Part shown: in pieces, positions 9,915 to 20,693 of the stretch
Layout of the letters: the number at the start of each line of letters is the position of its first letter
Numbering within the stretch: position 1 is the first letter of the stretch
NCBI GenBank assembly: GCA_008704415.1
Contig: VXIS01000071.1
Coordinates: 102,486 to 166,485, forward strand
Source of the DNA: Sphaerosporella brunnea
Lineage: Eukaryota; Ascomycota; Pezizomycetes; Pezizales; Pyronemataceae
DNA length: 64,000 bases
Direction of reading: 5' to 3'
Program-made: the position numbers and the translations under genes
Notes under the pieces: model-generated
Databases searched by the model: none
The model's input: the letters and a program-made list of their open reading frames with translations, nothing else
Told to the model about the DNA's origin: nothing

Positions 9915-12900
9915 TGCATCGGTGTCGAGGCGGGGAGGGAGAAAGGAGAGGTTGAAATTGAAATTGACGTGAGAGGTAGGGATTGCCGTTTGGTTAGCTG
10001 CTGGAAAATCATGGCATGGCCGCATGCGGAAAGAAGCAAGGTTCATCTCCCGCATTGGGGACAACCAGCCGCTTGTGGTTGGTGGGACGCAAGTGGGCAC
10101 GATTCTCTCTGCCGAGAAGATTGGTACCTCGATGGAGCTTTCAAACACAATCGTGTTGGCTCTTTTTTTTTAAATCACAAACGTTGGGCAGGCAAAAAAT
10201 CACATTTTGCAACACGAGTTTACTAACATCCTCGAGCACCATAAAGCTCGTCCCCCACCTGCCATAGTCACTCTCTTATAAACCGCCCCATAGTGCGCCG
10301 AATATTAAGAGCTTTTGTGCGCGAGCTGACCCCGCATGTAGACCGAACTTGTGGGCCTCTTATAAGTCAGCATCATGTATCATGCCTTGTAATGGGTTTG
10401 TACATGTCTGGACGTGCAGGTACTTGTTAAATCAACATCCTCATGGCACGTTCCTTGAATTATGGGGAAACGTCCTCCAAAGCACCCTTAATATCGTTAA
10501 AATACTCTTCCGACAAGCCCTTCAACTTCTTTCCTTAAGAAAGCGGCTTTTCAACAATGTTGGATTACAGAGTACAGCCGGTGGTGTAATATGTATAACT
10601 CGAGGGTGGCGGACCAGTGCCTCACCCACATTATGTCAGGACGCATATTAGAGGGAACGCAAAAGGCGAAAGCAAAAGGTCTCAGTCCATCAGTCTAAAC
10701 TGTTAGTGGTTTATCTTGATCACCTTGAGCTCGAGAGACGTGATCTGTCAGCTGCAGCTTCCGTCGATCCTCTCGGCGATTGGTGCAGATTGTCCTTGCA
10801 GCGTTGGCTACTGACGATTCCTCCCATATTCATCATAGCAAGACTTTTTCGCTTTCTCCATTTTGGGCGGACAGCCTTTATTCCAACAAACAAACAAACA
10901 AAAAAAAAAAAATCCAATCCTCGAAGATCTTCGGGTTCCATACGGTTTATATAAGCTTTGGCCTTCGCAGCGGCCAGGCCCATCGCCTTGAGTCCGTCAA
11001 TTCCGACCTCGACGAAGGAATTCGATTGGTACAGCGATGCCACTCTCGGCCTCGTACTCCCAATTTCCGTCGACTCAGCATTTTCTCCGGCCGTGAAGGG
11101 ATGGATGCCAGTGGGGTCCTGGCTATGCGCGATTCCGGTAACCTATGGGCTGGCACGAAGGGGTTGTCCCGGAGTCTTCACGGCCAGAGCAGAAGCGGGG
11201 ATGATTGGTGGAAGGCTACGACTGCTGCTTCCACTGCCGCCAGGCCAAGGTCGTGGGTGGGTATCGCTCCACCGTGAAGATTCCTTCCTGCTATCTCGAA
11301 GGCAGCGTCAGCGGTGTCGTCTGTAGCATGGCTGGCTGGCCGCGTGAGTCAGGCTGTCATACATACGAGCAGGCTTGCCGATAGCCAGCCAGCCGGGCCG
11401 GCTTGCCCCATGGCTGCTTGACGGCCAGGGTTGGGCTGTTTGGCTGCCATTGCAGACTCGCGCCTCGGTTCGATCAGGTGCATCCACGGCAAAAGCTTCG
11501 ACAAAACAATGAATGCCTGGCTGTGTCACCTGACGTTATTTCTGTGGATATATTTGCTTCTAGATTTAATAGCAGGCCTTGCACTGATTGACCTATGGCT
11601 TGACTAACACCTGTTGCCCGACTAAGGCTCGCCTCGCCACGCCCCGGGTCCAAAGCGGTTATTTTCATTGGTGGAGAAACAATCGCATAGGCATAGGATC
11701 AACAGTTCCATTACATTGCGAAGGGCGGAGCAACGCGGAGCTCCGCACGAGGGATCACTCGCCATGAGGGGGCCTCACCAGCCAGCACTCGGTCCATCCC
11801 CACATTATGTCGGGACGCATATTCCAGTTGCAACAGTATACATACAGCATCCTCAACACACATATCTAAGACGAGAGAACTCGTCCAAAGCCAGCCCAAG
11901 CCACAGAAGCTACAATTCCCCATACAACCCGCCACAGGCCTAAACTGTCATTAAGGCCCTGTTCGGTAACCACCGTGGTTTTGGAGTTACCATACAAAAA
12001 GTCGCGAGTGGTGGTTTTTGAGTTGAGCTCGCATTCGCGTTCCGGCTGTAACTAGACCTTGTAATCCGCATCGCCGACAAGTTGTAAAGCCGAGATTTGT
12101 TGCCTCTCGGAACAACCCTCTTCTTCTTCTTCTTTCCAGCTCTCGAGTATTTCGCGAGCAATCCCGCGCTGTGGAGGAGAGCGAACTACAAGATCAAGTT
12201 TCTATCGAAGGCCGAAATATGAAATTCCATACCACCTATATCAGCACATGCATGCACTCCCATCCACCTGACACTTTGGCTGCCAGCAATCATAAGAGGA
12301 TGGGTATGGCGCTCGAAAACTGCGAATCCGCGGTGAAAGGCATCGTGAGGGTCTTCATTCGACATCGTAGCCATTTGCTTGACGGTTCGAAGTTGGAGTG
12401 GTGGGTAGTTAGCCACTCTACCAATCTTAAGGACGTCGCGCTCACACTTCGAGTTTTGTAGATGTCACAAAGCTCAACAAGCGGTACTCTGATAGCTCCG
12501 TGATCATTCCTGCACATAAAGTTTTTGGGAGCCACCCAAAGTCCGCCCATGAACGCCTCACGACACCCAACCGAGCAGCAGCACTACCCGCCTCGTGCAA
12601 GGCATTCTCATTCTCGCCTGCCGGATCCGTTGAAGGCTGTGAGTTTGGGGAGCTGCATGCAGTCGATCGACCAAGCGCCCTGCACGCAAACGTTTCAGCA
12701 ACCAACTGCGCGTCGATAAGCGAGCTTGGTTACATAAGCAGATGTCGGTAGGCGAGTCACCAGACACGGACTTACGTGACCAGCAAACAAACCAAACTGT
12801 GGAGTCGGGGATGTGGGGTGGCCACGAAGCATGGCGCATGCATTTCCAGGGATCAGAACCCGAGGCCGGTCCTTCCAGCCCTATTGTGAGGCAAACTGAC

Positions 12901-13446
12901 AACGACAGCGTGCGGAGGAAAGACGGAGAAGAAGCGTGCGCGTATCGTTCGTGTATGAGTGTCGAACGTGGCGGGCCTTTCTCGATCCTCATGCGTGTCA
13001 TCGCCTTCGAGCGGAAGACGCGTCACTGAATAGCACTCGGCCGCATGCTGCGGGTTGTCGTTTGAAGACGCGCAATGACCTCACAATTCTGCTGGTCGCT
13101 GATTTCCACGAGGATTGAGTGTCCCTGGCAGCTCCCGAGCGGCTAATTGGCGGGCACGATTCGAATTCCCAGCGGGCGCTGATCCGTTTGACAGATGGGC
13201 CTGTGTGCTCGAGTAACTGCCTGCAGAGGAGAATGTTGCCGGCGCTTAACTGCTTCCTGCCCCCAGCCACCACTGCCGGCTTCCACGCGACAAACATTTT
13301 GTGCGACGTGAATGACGTTGTTGTTGCTGCCGTTGGGCAGTCGGGTGGACAGCTGTACGGGTGCCCCCGCCTGTGCATACTGGCAGATTAATTCACTTTA
13401 CGCCCCCCCACCTGCCCTTCTGAATCCCATACATTACCTGCCCTTC
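9915..13446. other. 3.5-kb spacer with decayed coding-like fragments
   Basis: No intact gene is visible. On the minus strand 10915-11142 reads as a protein-like stretch (starting VTGIAHSQDPTG, later YQSNSFVEVGIDGLKAMG) interrupted by an A-rich tract at 10885-10911, and 11181-11275 has another short protein-like piece; I could not join them with good splice sites. A 26-bp near-repeat links 10627-10650 and 11799-11822. GC-rich inverted repeats (GGCTGGCTGGC / GCCAGCCAGCC) lie around 11328-11400. Confidence 0.5.
12052..12365 (-). pseudogene. Gene remnant, possibly of a fungal nucleotidyltransferase-like family
   Basis: From ATG 12365 the frame reads MSNEDPHDAFHRGF, then HPLMIAGSQSVRWMGV. It then ends early, while a second minus-strand frame continues immediately with KLDLVVRSPPQRG and a Glu run to TAG at 12052. 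The two pieces fit one protein broken by a frameshift or by a short unrecognised intron (a GATAG acceptor-like site sits just before KLDL). The order 'PLMIxGxxxxRWMG ... LDLVVR' recalls fungal proteins with a minimal nucleotidyltransferase fold, but this is a tentative family guess. The total is far shorter than a full protein, so I score it as a remnant. Confidence 0.3.
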
Positions 13447-14772
13447 ATGCCTCGCATCCTTGACCTTCCAAATGAGCTTCTTATCCAAATTATCCAGGCT
13501 CTCGTTGTACCCGGTGGCAACAAGAACCACTCAGTATTCAATCTGTGCATCGTCAATCGCCGGCTCTCGGGTCTTGCCACCGTAGAGCTGCACCGTCAAT
13601 TCTCGGCTACCAGTCACCGACGCAATATATACGTGCGCGAGTTCCTGCGTCTGCTCGATCGCCAGCCCGATCTCGCCAATACCGTCGAGAGCGCAGCACT
13701 GCTTCCAAAAGAAGTGACCAGCCCGCATTCGCGGTTCTTCTGGAAATGGGTCGGATCGGGATATATCGGCGAGGACGTCAGCGACGAAGGCAGCGTCAAG
13801 ACCGAAACGGCCCCGGTCGTAAAGTTGCTGGGCATGCTCCATAACCTCCAAAAGCTGACTGTGGAAATAAACCATCTCGAAGAGCTCGTGCGAGTCTCTT
13901 CATCGCCGCCATTCCCCGTCCTCAAGTCCCTCACTGTCGCCAAGGCTCTTCGTGATACCCGCGGCGCGGGTTGGCTTCCGCTGGGCCTCATATTGTCGAT
14001 CCTCGATGCGACGCCAAAGCTTCGAAGCCTCGAAATTCAAGGCGGCGGAATTACCACCGTCGGAGCTATGGACTACTCGCATGACCATTGGTCGGAGAAT
14101 CATAAGAACGAGCTGGAAAAGCTTTCCGCAAATAGCACTGTCAAAGCATCCCTCGACGAGCTGCGCTTTGTCAACTGTAATCTTCATGGCGAATGGCTGT
14201 CCTGGCTGCTCCAAGCCGTGGCACCGTCCCTCAAGCGGTTCAAATATTCGAGCAAAGTGCCGTATGTGTTCGAGACGATGAAACACCTGGTGGTTGCTCT
14301 GAAAGCTGTCCGCAATACTTTGTCGGAGCTGATTATCGACGATGATGTCGGAAACGACCACACCGGGCCCTATGGCCATGGGCGGGCTGCGGGGAATCTG
14401 GCCGAATTTACGGCCCTGAAGAGGCTCCGGGCTAGTTACCGTACATTGCTGAACATCGACGAAACGATAACGCTCTCGCCGCACCTGGAAACCTTGGAGG
14501 TGACGACTATCGAGGAGTGGGGAGATGTTGTGGTCCTTCTGTACCAAGACATGATTGCGGCTGTAAAAAGCGCAAGTCTTCGACAGCTGCGCGTTAGCAT
14601 CCGATTCATCGGGGATCGGACTTCGATGGTTGGGCCGACAATGGCCGCGAGAGCTTCTCTGGAGCGAGCTTGTAAGGAGCGTGGAGTACAGCTGGATCTG
14701 ACGATTTCTGGCCGCCCGAGGCCTCGACACTGGCCGTTGGTGTGGGGGGTGAACGGCTTCACGTTCCCTTGA
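13447..14772 (+). CDS. F-box-like protein with degenerate leucine-rich body
   Basis: This is a single-exon gene of 441 residues. I chose the ATG at 13447 because the F-box-like motif follows it at once (PRILDLPNELLIQIIQAL, then LCIVNRRLSGLATVELHR). The remainder is a series of irregular leucine-rich segments (LHNLQKLTVEINHLEELV, LRSLEIQGGG, LDELRFVNCNL, LKRLRASY, LETLEVTT), as in the many fungal F-box proteins that act as substrate adaptors of SCF ubiquitin ligases. Substrates cannot be predicted. It stands alone, with long spacers on both sides. Confidence 0.85.
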   Translation: MPRILDLPNELLIQIIQALVVPGGNKNHSVFNLCIVNRRLSGLATVELHRQFSATSHRRNIYVREFLRLLDRQPDLANTVESAALLPKEVTSPHSRFFWKWVGSGYIGEDVSDEGSVKTETAPVVKLLGMLHNLQKLTVEINHLEELVRVSSSPPFPVLKSLTVAKALRDTRGAGWLPLGLILSILDATPKLRSLEIQGGGITTVGAMDYSHDHWSENHKNELEKLSANSTVKASLDELRFVNCNLHGEWLSWLLQAVAPSLKRFKYSSKVPYVFETMKHLVVALKAVRNTLSELIIDDDVGNDHTGPYGHGRAAGNLAEFTALKRLRASYRTLLNIDETITLSPHLETLEVTTIEEWGDVVVLLYQDMIAAVKSASLRQLRVSIRFIGDRTSMVGPTMAARASLERACKERGVQLDLTISGRPRPRHWPLVWGVNGFTFP

Positions 14773-15158
14773 GATTTTCAAGACTATGAAGCAGTGCACA
14801 CACAGGTGAGGAGTCCATGATTGTTCTTCCTTACCTGTGAGATGTTGTGCATGTCTGACTTCATGTCAAACCGAAAGTAGAGACCAGTCCTTTATAGCTG
14901 CAGAGAGGAATTTTTTCAGATTGCAAGAAACGCGGGGGCCAAAGAAGGACGAACTTCAAGCCAGAAAATATTCCAGCTTTTTGTAGTTGGGGCAAAAATG
15001 CATTTTGCTGCTTCATGACGATTTCGACTTGGCGTTCAGCAAGTTGATGCAACTCTATCCGGATTTCTTTCCCGTATTATATATATAACTATATATAACT
15101 ACATTGTAGTAGGGGTAGCGTGGAGTTGGTCTAAGCTTGCGCCCAGCCGCCATCTCTT

Positions 15159-15377
15159 CTATCTCTTCTGAGCAGAGAATGGGTCATAAGTATCGTCTGT
15201 GTTCAAAGGGTGAAAGCTCCCCCTCGTTTCCGCCAGTTCATTGAGGTGTGTCCACTGTTCCAAATACCTACTGCATTGCCGTTCAGCCGCTAACTGTTGC
15301 TCCGCCACCCGCCGGTGCGTGCCTCTTTTTAACTTCTTGCACGGGTTTGGCGCGGGCGAGTGATCCTGGAATACCAT
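15159..15377 (-). CDS. Doubtful small ORF (72 aa), unrecognised
   Basis: ATG 15377 to TAG 15159 encodes a charged, helix-prone peptide (GTHRRVAEQQLAAERQCSRYLEQW). A TATATAAA-like run lies immediately upstream of the start. A second open stretch on the same strand (about 14861-15050, ELHQLAERQVEIVMKQQ) could be a later exon, but no good donor joins them. No family recognised. Confidence 0.25.
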   Translation of the reverse strand: MVFQDHSPAPNPCKKLKRGTHRRVAEQQLAAERQCSRYLEQWTHLNELAETRGSFHPLNTDDTYDPFSAQKR

Positions 15378-15789
15378 CTATATAAAACCCGCTCCCGGAT
15401 GTTGCTGTTGTCCAGACCTCACGCCATCATGTATGTCATCATGCCATCCAGGTAGATACATGTATCTACTTGTAGAATGTAGAATGTAAGCTTAAGTAGA
15501 TTACTCTACCTACCTAGCTACTTACCTGAAGCCTGCGCCTTGCGGGATCCACTGCCACCTTGTCGACGTCGGGTAGCGGGGGGACTCGGAGGATCAGGAG
15601 TAGCCGCGGCCGGTGCGCGGCAAGGCAGGGACATCAGGGACAAAGCACACGACCCTCCTCGAGCTCGGCCGGCGAGGTTGCCGAGTGTTCACCGAGCGAA
15701 GGAAAAATAAGCCTTGCCTGCATGCAAACAAGGCATGTATCTATTCCCCAATTACCAGCCACCCACCCACCATGCACGTAATATTTAAG

Positions 15790-15949
15790 GTATGGTCGGG
15801 GACACCTAGAGACATTCATTTTTGCTTGGTAACACACATACACATGCAAAATAAATATACCCCTGCATCGGTCGAGTGATGAGCGTGAAATCTTTAGGAT
15901 ACCCAAAACCAAACAAACCCCCTCCGGGTTTAGGTGTCCCCAACCATAC
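15790..15949. repeat. Inverted-repeat pair (20 bp, 19 matching), possible mini-element
   Basis: GGTATGGTCGGGGACACCTA at 15790-15809 is repeated in inverted orientation at 15930-15949 with one mismatch. The 160-bp unit has no coding potential. No convincing target-site duplication flanks it, so a MITE is only one possibility. Confidence 0.55.
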
Positions 15950-16270
15950 CGTAGAATCTCGCGAGAAAAATGCGCTGTGTAAGGCAAGGCAAGGAAAACG
16001 TTGCTGACATATGTATTTCTATATATGTAAAAAATCTCCGGAGGAAAGGGATGGATCGGACCGCCGGTGGGTGCTGCTTTATTTGGGGTCCCGTGAACCG
16101 TACGGGACCACACACACACCGGTGAAGCATGGCTGGCCATGTTCCGGCTGGGGCATCTAGATCATGCTCAGTTGTGTATGTAGGAGGGCGGCCGGCTTGT
16201 CTTGTCGCACAACCGCGCCAATCACAATGGAAGTGAATCTTCCGGAACTGGATCCCCCCTCTGGGGTCGA

Positions 16271-16410
16271 AGCCAGAGCAGGTAGAATTGAGCCAACGGT
16301 CTGGCTCCCGGGCCGGCCGTCAGGTTGAATTGCGCCAACGGTCAGGCTCCTGGGCCAGCGGTCAGGCTCCTGCGCCAATGGCCAGACTCTTGCGCCGATG
16401 GCCAGACTGC
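16271..16410 (+). repeat. Degenerate tandem repeat, about 20-bp unit
   Basis: Units of the form AxxGGTCAGGCTCCTGxGCC recur at least five times with substitutions (CAACGGTC..., CAGCGGTC..., CAATGGCC..., CGATGGCC...). It is a decaying minisatellite upstream of the GH92 gene. Confidence 0.65.
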
Positions 16411-16563
16411 CAGTGCCTATTTCGCCCTGAGACAATTTGAATTCGGCACGTATTTTCACATCCTCCTCTTTCTGAGTAAGAATCTAACTGCTGCTGCTGC
16501 TTTCATACAGGTGTTGGCTGAAGGGATTGGAATCGAGGAATCTGTATGTTTTAGAGTTGTTTT

Positions 16564-16665
16564 CTTGCCTTTTTCAGTTAGATCAATGGACTATTTCCTT
16601 GCCTTGTTCAGTTAGATCAATGGACTATTTCCTTGCCTTGTTCAGTTAAATCAATAGATTACCTA
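16564..16665 (+). repeat. 34-bp tandem repeat, three copies
   Basis: Units begin with CTTGCC at 16564, 16598 and 16632. The first two are nearly identical and the third is partly diverged. Each unit contains TTCAGTTAGATCAATGGAC. Confidence 0.85.
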
Positions 16666-17027
16666 CTGCATACGAGAGATCAACCCCTGTATGGGGTACT
16701 CTGCTCTATCTTACCAACCTTGTTTTTTCTTTTTTTTTGTCACGCTGCACGGCGGACCTTGTTCATGCGGAGAACCCGGTGTGTCTTACTCTATGGAGAA
16801 TCGGGTCAAGCCCCATAAGCCACTGGCATCACCCCGCCGGGGAACGTGGGCGCAGGCGGGACATCCCATCGCGGCCAGGGAAATGGTCACTCTGGCGGCG
16901 GGGAGAAGCTCCACCTGGCTGGGGGCCTGGGAGTGGGATAAAGCTGCTATCATTCCCCACCCTCGATCTTGATCGTGTCTGTCTTCTAGCTCTGTCACGC
17001 CCCTGCGGAGCAGTGTTGTCCAAGGGA

Positions 17028-19842
17028 ATGCAAAATTATTGCTACTTCTTGGGAAGCTTCTGTTTGCTCTGTTGGGTTGTTATCTTCTTCGCCATGTTAA
17101 TCGACCATTGGCAGCAGCATCATCATGCACGGGCGCTCAATATTCTCGGGCCTGCCGCGTTCGTTCAGCCTCTGTGAGTATTTTCTCTCTCTATCTATCT
17201 CCAGTGACCGCCGGCTGATGGGTTTTGTCTTTTTTTGTTGTTTGTTTGGTTCATAGCATGGGCACGCAAGGTGGTGGTAATATGTTCCCTGGAGTTACGT
17301 TGCCGTTTGGTGTGGTCAAGCTAGGAATCGACTTGAACCCACCCAGGGGCGCCGGTGATCCTTATTCTGGATACCACGCCGAAGGGAATGTTACTGGATT
17401 TTCCATGATGCATGAATCTGGTAAATAAACACTCTACTTGCCCACGCCACTACACCTTATGAGAAGTTCCCCTAAACGTTGTTGTGTAGGAACTGGAGGA
17501 GCACCGAAATATGGCGTAGTTTCCCAGCTGCCAGTCGTTGGAGACATTTCGAATCCCCTCCTGGACTATTCTCTTCCTCGAGCCGAAGCGGACGAGGCGC
17601 AGTTGGGTTACTATAAAGCTATGTTGTCCAACCATGTCACGGTTGAGCTTGCTGCGAACAGGCATGCCGGGGTTGTGCGGCATACGTTTCCTGCCGATGA
17701 TAAGGAAAAGAATGTTTTGGTCGATGTATCACACTTTTTGCCTTCTACACGAAGGCTGGGTATCGAGCAGCATTATGTCGAAGGCGGGATCAAGCTTAAC
17801 AATGATGCCACATACAGTGGGTATGGCGTGGTAGGTTTTGTTTTTCCACCCCACGCTGGGGTTCGTGAATTTGAAGGCTTTCAGCTGACGATACATTGGT
17901 TTTTTTTTAGTATAACGGGGGCTGGAACGATGGTATGCAGCTAGCCCGCAACTCGAACTCATTCATTGCATGCACAACTTCTCATTTGCTGATTACAATA
18001 TGGCAGGCCCCGATTGGAAGATTTTTTTCTGCGGAGGCTTTTCTCAGCCGCACCGAGCTGCTGCGTTCGAAGGCACCGGCACGACGTTGGAGTCGTTTGG
18101 CAAGAAGAGCGAAGTGTCGGGGAAGAAAAGAGTTGGCGCTGTATTCACCTTTGACCAAAAGACTGGTTCCGAACTTCTGCACAAAAGAGATGACTGGGCG
18201 CTGTATCCTCGACAACAACAGTCCAAGACGTCAAAATTGGTCGTCGAGGGAAAGCTTGGGATTTCTTGGATTTCCGAGGAACAGGCATGCAATTTCTTGC
18301 AGGAGGAGGTGCCGGCGGATAGTGCCTTCGACTCATTGGTGCAGATCGCCCAGAAGGTCTGGAATAGGGATGTTTTCTCAAAAGTTACGGTCGAGGATGC
18401 GAGCACGGCTCAGCTGCAGCTGCTGTACTCTTCGATCTATGGTATGTTCTTGATCCCTTCGGATCGCACAGGAGAGAACCCTGGGTGGAATTCCACCGAG
18501 CCGTATGTAAGTACCCCCCGTTTTCTGTTTTTTTTCCGGAGAAATTGAATCCAACTAACGAGTGATATAGTATGACGACATCTTCACGCTGTGGGATTTG
18601 TTCCGCTGCGGCACTCCGTTGTTCCATATCCTGCAGCCAGAGCGTTATGTAGACTTCCTCCGCTCTCTGGTCGACATCTGGCGCCACGACGGCTGGCTTC
18701 CTGACGGCCGCAGCTCCAACTTCAACGGCCGAACGCAGGGCGGCAGCAACGCCGACAATGTGCTGGCAGATGCACGCGTCAAGGGCGTCACGGGTGTAAA
18801 CTGGGAGGATGCCTACAGCGCCATGGTGACGGACGCCGAGAAGCAGCCGCCCAACAACAACGACCCGCAAGCGGCCGACAGCTCGACCAAAGAAGGGCGC
18901 GGCGCGCTGCCGGACTGGCTCTCCAAGGGGTACATCACGACCAAATACACGCGGTCCGTATCGCGGGCGGTCGAATACGCCGTCAACGACTTTGCCTTGT
19001 CGCAGGTGGCAAAATCGCTCGGCAAGACGGCCGACTACCAGAAATATGCCAATCGCTCGCAAAATTGGAAGAACCATTGGGATGCGCGCATGAACGTTTA
19101 TGGCTTTACGGGCTTTTTGTCCCCGGTCGACGCCGATGGCTCGTTCCCGGCCACCCCGCACGACCCGCTGGATTGCGGTAGTTGCTACTGGGACGCGCCC
19201 TACTACCAGGCCCTACCGTTCGAGTACTCCTTCAACGCCTACCACGACATGAAAACCATGATCGAGCTCATGGGCGGGGACCGGAAATTCATTTCCAGGC
19301 TCGAGAAGCTCTTTGAGCGCAACGCTAACCCGCACGGCAGCTCGCAGTTCGGAAATACCCTCTTCAACCCCGGAAACGAACCATCGTTCGCCAGTCCGTA
19401 CCTCTTCAACTTCGTGCCCAGGAACCAGTGGCGCTCGGTCGAAAAGTCGAGGTATATCGCCAGGAGCTACTACAATCCCGGCGCCAAGGGCCTTCCTGGA
19501 AACTCGGATGCTGGTGCCATGCAGAGCTGGCTGCTGTGGAGCATGATCGGGCTCTACCCGATTACTGGCACTACTACCTTCTTGGTCGGCTCCCCGCAGT
19601 TCAAGCATCTGGCTATCGATCTCGGGGATGGAAAGAAGTTTGAAGTCAAGTCTTCTGGTGGAAATGAAGAGAGCGGAGCGTGGTTCGTTCAAAGCTTGAA
19701 GGTGAATGGGAAGCAGTGGAACAAGAGCTGGGTTACGTGGGATGATGTGTTTGCGAATGGTGGGACTTTGGAGTTTGAACTTGGCACTGATAAGAAGGAG
19801 TGGGACACTGGTGACAGACCGCTTTGGGGGATTATTGGGTAA
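17028..19842 (+). CDS. GH92 family alpha-mannosidase, membrane-anchored or secreted
   Basis: Glycoside hydrolase family 92 enzymes are calcium-dependent exo-alpha-mannosidases. Six exons are inferred: 17028-17173, 17257-17420, 17490-17830, 17911-17932, 18007-18506 and 18571-19842, giving 814 residues, normal for fungal GH92. The N-terminus (YFLGSFCLLCWVVIFFAML) is a signal peptide or membrane anchor. The catalytic-domain start is clear (GTQGGGNMFPGVTLPFGVVKLG, described here in parts, then SGYHAEGNVTGFSMMHESG). Later hallmarks are LWDLFRCGTPLFHI, DGWLPDGR, the GSSQFGNTLFNPGNEPSF segment and GAMQSWLLWSMIGLYPITG. Exon 4 is a 22-nt micro-exon encoding YNGGWND; it restores YNGGWNDGPDWK between two exons in different frames. 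Mannose trimming of cell-wall or secreted glycoproteins is the likely role; the exact linkage is unknown. Confidence 0.93.
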
Positions 19843-20220
19843 ACCAGAATAGTCATTGATGAGGTCTCTGCGACCCAGCGCACCTACTCTACTCCCACCA
19901 CCTTCTGGTAGGTTTTGACAAGATTTATTTACGTTATTTTGGTAGTGTTTCGGGGGTGTTGGGGGCTGCTTTTTTTTTTTTTTTTTTTTTTTTCTTGACG
20001 GCGTTTGGGGTTTTTGCAGCTGTAAATATTGATTGCATCGATGCGCATCTCTTTCATAGGAAAAAAGATATTATAAAAGCTCTAGCTTCACTCGATAGCA
20101 CTCAAGTTGCAGCAGTTCCAGCATAACATCTCGAAGCTCCTCAACTCGAAAGGCCCTTCCATTAAAAATCGCCATTCGATAGTTCCAGCCCTCATAGATT
20201 TAGTTACAATACAAACAAGC
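19843..20220. other. Spacer downstream of the GH92 gene
   Basis: It holds a 24-nt T run (19970-19993), a TATA box at 20072 and nothing else recognised. Confidence 0.5.
20072..20078 (+). promoter_or_regulatory. TATA box before the small ORF at 20221
   Basis: TATAAAA lies 143 bp upstream of the ATG at 20221, a spacing compatible with a transcription start near 20105-20120. Confidence 0.4.
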
Positions 20221-20511
20221 ATGCATCGCTCACGCTTCTCCTCCTCTTCTAGCTCCTCCGATGAGGGCACCAAAAAAGCAACAACATTCATCTCGCGGGC
20301 ATCGACCCCCACCCCCACCACCAACACCAACACGGCCACTGCTAACCTGAGCAGCAACCACTTTTTTCTCCTTGTGGTATCGGCAACGTGTTTTGTCCAG
20401 TCGCTATGTCACGTTATGGAGGTTGATGCGCTGGTTCGGTATGGCTTCATTGTTTGCGCGTTTTTTTTGATTGTTTCGCCGTGTCCTGGGATTCCGCGGC
20501 CGGATATATAG
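20221..20511 (+). CDS. Small predicted membrane protein (96 aa), unrecognised
   Basis: The frame opens with a Ser-rich, Thr/Pro-rich N-terminal half (residues 1-43). Two hydrophobic segments follow (about 46-64, HFFLLVVSATCFVQSLCHV, and 70-87, LVRYGFIVCAFFLIVSPC). The composition looks like a small tail-anchored or two-span membrane protein. A TATA box lies upstream. No homologous family is recognised; it may be spurious. Confidence 0.4.
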   Translation: MHRSRFSSSSSSSDEGTKKATTFISRASTPTPTTNTNTATANLSSNHFFLLVVSATCFVQSLCHVMEVDALVRYGFIVCAFFLIVSPCPGIPRPDI

Positions 20512-20614
20512 TTACATGTATTTACCTTGTAAAAAAAAACACACAGGAGCTGCATCACATGAGCAGCGAGTGCAGTGTTGTGACTGCGCGTGCGCGCGAC
20601 CGCAAAAAACTAGA

Positions 20615-20620
20615 ACGCGT
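20615..20620. promoter_or_regulatory. ACGCGT (MCB-type) hexamer upstream of rad5
   Basis: The hexamer lies 74 bp before the rad5 ATG. It is the same hexamer as the one near mcm7, with the same caveat that it is not rare in this window. Confidence 0.3.
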
Positions 20621-20693
20621 GGTACATCCGGGCGCGTCACCCACGACAAGACTTCAACAACAACGCCGCGGAAAAAAAAGAAAAAAACACAAC

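Larger units (their letters stand above)
14773..17026. other. 2.2-kb spacer with repeats and a doubtful small ORF
   Basis: It contains a perfect 18-bp palindrome (GTAGATACATGTATCTAC, 15450-15467), a pair of 20-bp inverted repeats, two tandem-repeat blocks and one doubtful 72-codon minus-strand ORF; each is listed separately. Nothing else is recognised. Confidence 0.55.

Noticed and set aside
11941..12010. AAGGCCCTGTTCGG sequence resembling a Harbinger/hAT terminus
   Set aside because: No inverted partner or target duplication was found within several kilobases.
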